From Planctomycetota bacterium (lineage in GTDB: Bacteria > Planctomycetota > B15-G4): a DNA stretch of 35,004 nucleotides. The notes beneath the pieces were generated by a model. It was not told the DNA's origin. It saw nothing but the letters and a program-made list of their open reading frames with translations, and did not search any database. The stretch is taken from positions 1 to 35,004 of the forward strand of contig JAJDER010000081.1 of the NCBI GenBank assembly GCA_029259725.1. The letters are read 5' to 3'. Position numbers and translations under genes: made by a program. This document shows, piece by piece, positions 30,923-35,004 of the stretch; positions within the stretch are counted from its first letter, which is position 1, and each line of letters opens with the position of its first letter.

Positions 30923-32557
30923 ATGCGCGCCTTCGTCGTCCCCTTGCTCATCGCCGTGCTCGCGCTGCTGGCCACCGCACCGGCCTGGGACGGCGCCTTC
31001 ATCTACGACGACCAGTACTACGTCGTCGAGAACCCCGCCGTCAGAGGCGACGCGTCGCCCTGGACCAGCCCGCTCGGGGAGGAGAGCCAGGCCCTCTGGC
31101 GGCCGGTGACGATCGCCAGCTTCCGGGCCCAATGGGAGACCGGCACGGGAGCCGGGCCCTTCCGCGCCGTCAACATCCTGCTGCACGTGCTCACGGCCCT
31201 CGCGGTCCTGGCCCTCGGGCGGTCCCTGGGGCTCTCGGCGCCGGGCCGCTTCATCGCCGCTGCGCTCTTCGCCGTGCATCCGGTGCATGCCGAGGCCGTG
31301 GCCTGGGTCTCCGGCCGGGCCGAACTGCTCGCGGCGCTGTTCGTCTGCTGCGCCTGGATCGCCCACCGCTCGGAGCGAACCGGGAGCGGGTGGCTGGCCG
31401 CCCTCTGTCTGGCCGTCGCCTGCCTCTCGAAGGAGAATGCCTTCGTCGCGCCGGCCCTGTTCATCGCCGCGGACCTCGGGCTGGGCCGCCGACCGCGGCC
31501 CTGGGCGCGTTGGGGCGGGCTGACGGTCGTCGTCGTCGCCCTGTTCACCGTGCGTCTCGAGCTGCTGCCCCAAGCGCTCCCCGGGCTGTCACCCTTCGGC
31601 GACCTGAGCCTGACCGAGCGCCTCCCCGTGGCGGCTCGCATCCTGGGCACGAGCCTCCGCCTGCTGACCTGGCCTGCTCCGCTGCGCGTCCACTACCACC
31701 GCGACGAGTTCCTCGGGGCCGACATCGCGCCCCTGCTCTGGCTCGGCGCCGGCGCGCTCGCCCTCGCCGTCGCGCTGTTCGCGGACCGCCGCGCCCTCGT
31801 GACGCTGCTCCTCGTTCCCGTGGCCATGGCGACGACGCTCAACCTCGTCCCCATCGGCGCCACGTTCGCCGAGCGCTTCCTGTACCTGCCCTCGATCCCC
31901 TTCTGCCTCGGGATCGGCGCCCTGCTCGCGGCCTGGTCGCGCCGCGAAGCCCGGCGGGCCGCGCTCGGCACCAGCCTGGCCGTGCTCATCGTGGTGCTCG
32001 CCCTGGCCATCCCCGTGTCACGGCAGGCCGTCCGCGTGCTCCATGACGACCTCACGCTCTGGGCCCATGCCGCCGGGATCGCTCCGCGCAACCCGCACGT
32101 CCGCTACAACCACGGCTACTTCCTCCACGAGAACGGACGCCACGAACGCGAGGCGCCCGATCGACCCGCCAGCGGCGAGGAGCTCTGGGCCTCGCTGCAC
32201 CTCGACCCCGGGCACCTCTACGCCGGCTTCGCCCACAACATGCTCGGCGTGCAGGCCATGGAGGCCCGGGACCGCTGGATCCCCGACCTGCCCTCGGCGG
32301 CCTATCACTTCCGCGAGGCCGCGCGGCGCATCAACCTGCCCGACCCGGTCATCAACCTGGCGATGATCTCACTCGCCGTGCCCGACATCGTGCCCCGCGA
32401 GGAGGCCTTCTCGAGGCTGCAGCAGCTCTACGCCTCGCCCTCGCTCGATGCGGAACGGCGCCTCGTCGTGGACCAGCTCGTGGCCCAGATCGCGGCCGCT
32501 CAGTCCGCCTCGCCGCCCGTGCCGCCCACCGGGACGTCGTCGGACGAGGGGTCGTAG
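30923..32557 (+). CDS. TMTC-like polytopic membrane protein, putative GT-C glycosyltransferase
   Basis: ATG 30923 is used because the upstream frame overlaps the DUF5658 gene. The 544-residue protein has about ten membrane segments and the marker motifs of the TMTC-type group: FIYDDQYYVVENPAVRG with the DD pair in the first outer loop, RPVTIASF, FAVHPVHAEAVAWVSGRAEL, CLSKENAFVAPALF and NLVPIGATFAERFLYLPS. Members of this group are multi-spanning GT-C-fold enzymes that mannosylate or otherwise glycosylate proteins. The C-terminal 150 residues are soluble but carry only a rudimentary TPR-like pattern. The last 58 bases overlap the convergent lipoprotein gene. Confidence 0.83.
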   Translation: MRAFVVPLLIAVLALLATAPAWDGAFIYDDQYYVVENPAVRGDASPWTSPLGEESQALWRPVTIASFRAQWETGTGAGPFRAVNILLHVLTALAVLALGRSLGLSAPGRFIAAALFAVHPVHAEAVAWVSGRAELLAALFVCCAWIAHRSERTGSGWLAALCLAVACLSKENAFVAPALFIAADLGLGRRPRPWARWGGLTVVVVALFTVRLELLPQALPGLSPFGDLSLTERLPVAARILGTSLRLLTWPAPLRVHYHRDEFLGADIAPLLWLGAGALALAVALFADRRALVTLLLVPVAMATTLNLVPIGATFAERFLYLPSIPFCLGIGALLAAWSRREARRAALGTSLAVLIVVLALAIPVSRQAVRVLHDDLTLWAHAAGIAPRNPHVRYNHGYFLHENGRHEREAPDRPASGEELWASLHLDPGHLYAGFAHNMLGVQAMEARDRWIPDLPSAAYHFREAARRINLPDPVINLAMISLAVPDIVPREEAFSRLQQLYASPSLDAERRLVVDQLVAQIAAAQSASPPVPPTGTSSDEGS

Positions 32558-33129
32558 CCGAACAGGCCGGCGAGGAAGTCGAGCAGCTCGAGCGGCCGCA
32601 CCTCGGCCTCGACGCCGATCAGCAACGCGTGGAAGCCCGCGCCGAAGGATCCGCGCCAACCATCCGCAGCCCCATCCTCCGGCACCGCGCCGGCGATGAC
32701 CTCCCGGCGGATGCCGGTCGGCCGCTCCTCGCGCGTCGAGAACCCCGGGAGCATGATCTCGTCGTGTTCGTCGAACCAGGCGCCCCCGTAGCGACCGATG
32801 GTGCCGAACATGAACACCGGCACGCCGCGCGTATCGTGCTCGGGCGTGCCGACCCCCTCCGGCACCGGGCCGCGGACCATGAAGCCCAGCTGGACGTACT
32901 CGGTCGCCCGGACGTAGATCCCGAGGCCCGCCCCGGCGGCCACTCGCAGCCCCACGGTGTCCATCAGGTCGGCGCCGCGGGCCTCGAACCACGAGCCTGC
33001 ATCACGACGACCGGTCGACGCGCATCCGCCGGCCAGTCCCGCCAAGAGCAGCAGTAGTGCCAGCCGGACACGCCGGCCTCCCTCGCCTCGCCCGCCCAGA
33101 AGTCCTGGCACTCCGGCTCGACCGTCCAT
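32500..33129 (-). CDS. Lipoprotein, unrecognised
   Basis: ATG 33129 gives a 209-residue protein with a clear lipoprotein signal (LLLLLAGLAGGC). The mature part contains a Gly-rich amphipathic stretch (VGLRVAAGAGLGIYVRATEYV) and ends with IGVEAEVRPLELLDFLAGLF, then GYDPSSDDV. The alternating residues suggest a small outer-membrane beta-sheet, but this is weak. Its 3' end overlaps the TMTC-like gene tail by 58 bp in the opposite orientation. It is divergent from the GT2 gene at 33241. I cannot assign a function. Confidence 0.75.
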   Translation of the reverse strand: MDGRAGVPGLLGGRGEGGRRVRLALLLLLAGLAGGCASTGRRDAGSWFEARGADLMDTVGLRVAAGAGLGIYVRATEYVQLGFMVRGPVPEGVGTPEHDTRGVPVFMFGTIGRYGGAWFDEHDEIMLPGFSTREERPTGIRREVIAGAVPEDGAADGWRGSFGAGFHALLIGVEAEVRPLELLDFLAGLFGYDPSSDDVPVGGTGGEAD

Positions 33130-33240
33130 GTTCCTCTCGCTGCGCTCGCCCGGCCCCCACCGATCCCCGACAGGCCCCGTTCCGATCGACTCTACCAAGC
33201 GGCCGCGCGGCTCGAAGCGTCCCGACGGTAGACTCAGGCG

Positions 33241-34284
33241 GTGAAGGGCACGGACGTGATCGTGGTCAACTACGAAGGCGGCGAGGCCCTGTCCCGCTGC
33301 CTGTCGTCCGTCCTGGGCCAGGAGCCGGCGCCGGACGCCGTGCTGGTCGTGGACAACGACAGCCGCGATGGCTCGGTGGACCGTCTCCCCGACGGCGTGC
33401 GTCTGCTGCGACGAGGCGTGAACGACGGCTTCGGAGCCGCCGTGGCCGCCGGCCTGGCCGCCACCGACCACGATCACGTGCTGCTGCTCAACCCCGACGC
33501 CACGCTGGAACCCGGCGCCCTGGCCCACGCCGTCAGCGAGCTCCAGCGGGACTACGAGACCGGCGCCGTCGCCCTGCGCGTGCTCAAGACCGCGGATCCC
33601 GAGCGCATCGACGCCACCGGCATCGGCCTCACCAGCGCCCTGGGCCAGGTCAACCTCGACCACGGCCTGCGCGACGACGAGGTGGGTCTCGCCCCCCGCA
33701 CCGTGCTCGGCCCCCTCGGCGGTGCCTCGCTCTGGCGCCGCGTGGCCATCGAGCGCGCCGGCGGTTTCCCGATCGGGTACTTCCTCTACTGGGAGGACAT
33801 GGACATGGCCCTGCGCCTCTCGCGCGCGGGCTACGTCTGCCGCACGGCCCCGAAGGCCCGGGTGCTGCACGAGGGCGGCGGCAGCGTCGGCCACTGGTCG
33901 GCACGCAACGTCCACTACATGGTGCGCAACCACCTGCCCTGCTTGATCGCGTCGCTGCCCGGCCCCGTGTTGCGCTCACGCGTGCATCTCGCCCTGATCG
34001 CCCCGATCCGCGCGGCGGTGCTCTACGCCCTGCGGGGGCGCCCGCTCTCGGCCCTCAGCGGCCTGGTCATGGGCTGGCTGATGATCCCGCGGGCCTACGC
34101 GTGGCGCCGGAACATGCAGCGCACGGGCAAGCAGCACCGGTTCGCCGAGCGCGTCCAACAGCACCTGCGCGACGGGGACGAGAACCGCGCCGCCATGAAG
34201 GCGGCCGGGGTCGACGGCCGCTCGCTCACGGCGAGTCGCGCGGCCGCGTCCGAGAGCCGCGCGAACGGAGCCCGTTCGCGGTGA
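33241..34284 (+). CDS. Family 2 glycosyltransferase
   Basis: The GTG-started 347-residue protein opens VIVVNYEGGEALSRCLSSVL, then VLVVDNDSRDGSVDRL and LLLNPDATLEPGALAHAV (the DA metal-type site), LGGASLWRRVAIERAGGF and YFLYWEDMDMALRLSRAGY with the catalytic ED. It resembles WbbL-type rhamnosyltransferases, with a basic C-terminal tail of about 60 residues after a membrane-associated segment. Its stop overlaps the start of the GT4 gene (GTGA), so the two are coupled and probably build one glycan. Confidence 0.9.
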   Translation: MKGTDVIVVNYEGGEALSRCLSSVLGQEPAPDAVLVVDNDSRDGSVDRLPDGVRLLRRGVNDGFGAAVAAGLAATDHDHVLLLNPDATLEPGALAHAVSELQRDYETGAVALRVLKTADPERIDATGIGLTSALGQVNLDHGLRDDEVGLAPRTVLGPLGGASLWRRVAIERAGGFPIGYFLYWEDMDMALRLSRAGYVCRTAPKARVLHEGGGSVGHWSARNVHYMVRNHLPCLIASLPGPVLRSRVHLALIAPIRAAVLYALRGRPLSALSGLVMGWLMIPRAYAWRRNMQRTGKQHRFAERVQQHLRDGDENRAAMKAAGVDGRSLTASRAAASESRANGARSR

Positions 34285-35004
34285 GGCACCTCGTCGTGGC
34301 GACCTTCAGCCACCCGGACTTCTTCGGGGGCGCCGAACGCGTCATCGGCGAGGTCTGCTCGCGCCTCGCCGCCCGCGGAGACTCCGTGACGCTGGTGACC
34401 TCGCGGCCCGCCGGCGGCGCGGCGTCCGAGGTCGCCGCCGGCGTGACGGTGCATCGCTACGCAGCCGACCGTTCGTCGACCCCTCGCTTCTACCGCAGCG
34501 TGTTCAGCGGCGTGCGGACCACGCTGCGCACGTTGATGACCACCGCAACGGGGACGTCCCGGGGCGACCCGCCCTTCGACGTGGTCCACGTGCATCAGCT
34601 GGCGTCGGCCGTGCCGGCCCTGGCGGCCGGTGGCGGCCTGGCTCGACTCCCCGTGGTCGGAACGTTTCACGCGCCCTACCACCGCGAGTATCTCGCGCGT
34701 CACCGGCAGGGCCGCGACGAGGGCCCGGCCCCCGTCGCCGCGCGCACCGTGGCCTCGCTGCTGCGCCGCGGCGACCGCTACGTGATCCGCCGCTGTGATC
34801 GGATCGTGGTCCTGTCCCGCTTCGCCCTCGACCAGCTGTCCGAACTCGATCGCCACGCCGCCGCGCGCGCGACCATCGCACCCGCCGGCGTGGACCTCGA
34901 CCGCTTCCGCCCGCCGGCCGACGCCGCCGAGCAGGACGCGGCGCGCCGCAGCTTGGGCCTCCCGAGCGAGGGACCGCTGGTGCTCTCGGTGCGACGACTG
35001 GTCC
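34281..35004 (+). CDS. Family 4 glycosyltransferase (cut by the window edge)
   Basis: The GTG start overlaps the GT2 stop. About 241 residues are visible. They begin HLVVATFSHPDFFGGAERVI (the GGAE phosphate-binding loop), then the GT-B N-terminal domain with DVVHVHQLASAVPALAAGGG, TFHAPYHREYLARH, RIVVLSRFALDQLSEL and IAPAGVDLDRFRPP. This is the typical GT4 layout up to the linker; the donor-binding C-terminal domain lies outside the window. It is a retaining, cytoplasmic glycosyltransferase. Confidence 0.9.
   Translation, partial: MRHLVVATFSHPDFFGGAERVIGEVCSRLAARGDSVTLVTSRPAGGAASEVAAGVTVHRYAADRSSTPRFYRSVFSGVRTTLRTLMTTATGTSRGDPPFDVVHVHQLASAVPALAAGGGLARLPVVGTFHAPYHREYLARHRQGRDEGPAPVAARTVASLLRRGDRYVIRRCDRIVVLSRFALDQLSELDRHAAARATIAPAGVDLDRFRPPADAAEQDAARRSLGLPSEGPLVLSVRRLV

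Noticed and set aside
1-35004. CRISPR array, insertion sequence or rRNA.
   Set aside because: No regularly spaced repeats, transposase motifs or rRNA segments were seen in reading the window.

Overview
The window is GC-rich throughout most of its length. It carries gene families that are common in Planctomycetota-like, environmental, exopolysaccharide-rich bacteria: an SBBP beta-propeller secreted protein, an FG-GAP lipoprotein, a TMTC-like membrane glycosyltransferase, an MBOAT/SGNH acyltransferase pair and a DUF5658 protein. The phylum is an inference; no rRNA or other decisive marker is present.

Layout. (1) 1-932: 5' part of a large secreted SBBP-repeat protein, minus strand, running off the left edge. 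(2) 1.2-8.5 kb: an accessory island, visibly less GC-biased at third codon positions than its flanks. It contains an XRE regulator with a palindromic operator, a small membrane protein of a phage/plasmid-type family, an apparently truncated VRR-NUC-like nuclease relative, a PIN-domain toxin-like operon with a widespread partner protein and a UGA-interrupted mini-gene, an HU-like protein translationally coupled to a replication initiator, an excisionase, a zinc-ribbon protein and a tyrosine integrase. The integrase ends about 100 bp from the 3' end of a tRNA-Ile2(CAU) gene, the usual arrangement for a tRNA-integrated element. No capsid or conjugation genes are visible. (3) 8.9-14 kb: an FG-GAP lipoprotein divergent from a TetR regulator, with a striking double operator and a three-arm repeat around the lipoprotein ribosome binding site; then a small secreted protein, a hemerythrin-like protein and an unrecognised helical protein. 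(4) 14-15.4 kb: a thioredoxin-fold secreted protein with a long C-terminal domain. (5) 15.5-27.5 kb: a surface-polysaccharide neighbourhood. It holds an SGNH partner and an MBOAT O-acyltransferase (coupled), a UDP-sugar dehydrogenase, a membrane-anchored protein coupled to a MATE exporter, a secreted protein, a UDP-galactopyranose-mutase-like FAD protein coupled to a GT2 glycosyltransferase, and a lipoprotein of the sulfatase/phosphatase superfamily with a threonine in place of the formylglycine cysteine. (6) 27.6-30.8 kb: moaA, a primary-type sigma-70 factor and a DUF5658 membrane protein. A 14-bp hairpin between the sigma gene and moaA covers the moaA Shine-Dalgarno sequence. (7) 30.9-35 kb: a TMTC-like membrane protein, a lipoprotein converging with it, and coupled GT2 and GT4 glycosyltransferases, the last cut by the right edge.

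The most unusual signals are regulatory or structural: the TetR tandem operators on a 21-bp period, the three-copy 9-nt repeat able to form mutually exclusive hairpins at a start codon, the moaA hairpin, the paired 17-bp palindromes in the island, and the in-frame UGA in an otherwise intact mini-gene. No CRISPR array or complete insertion sequence was seen.
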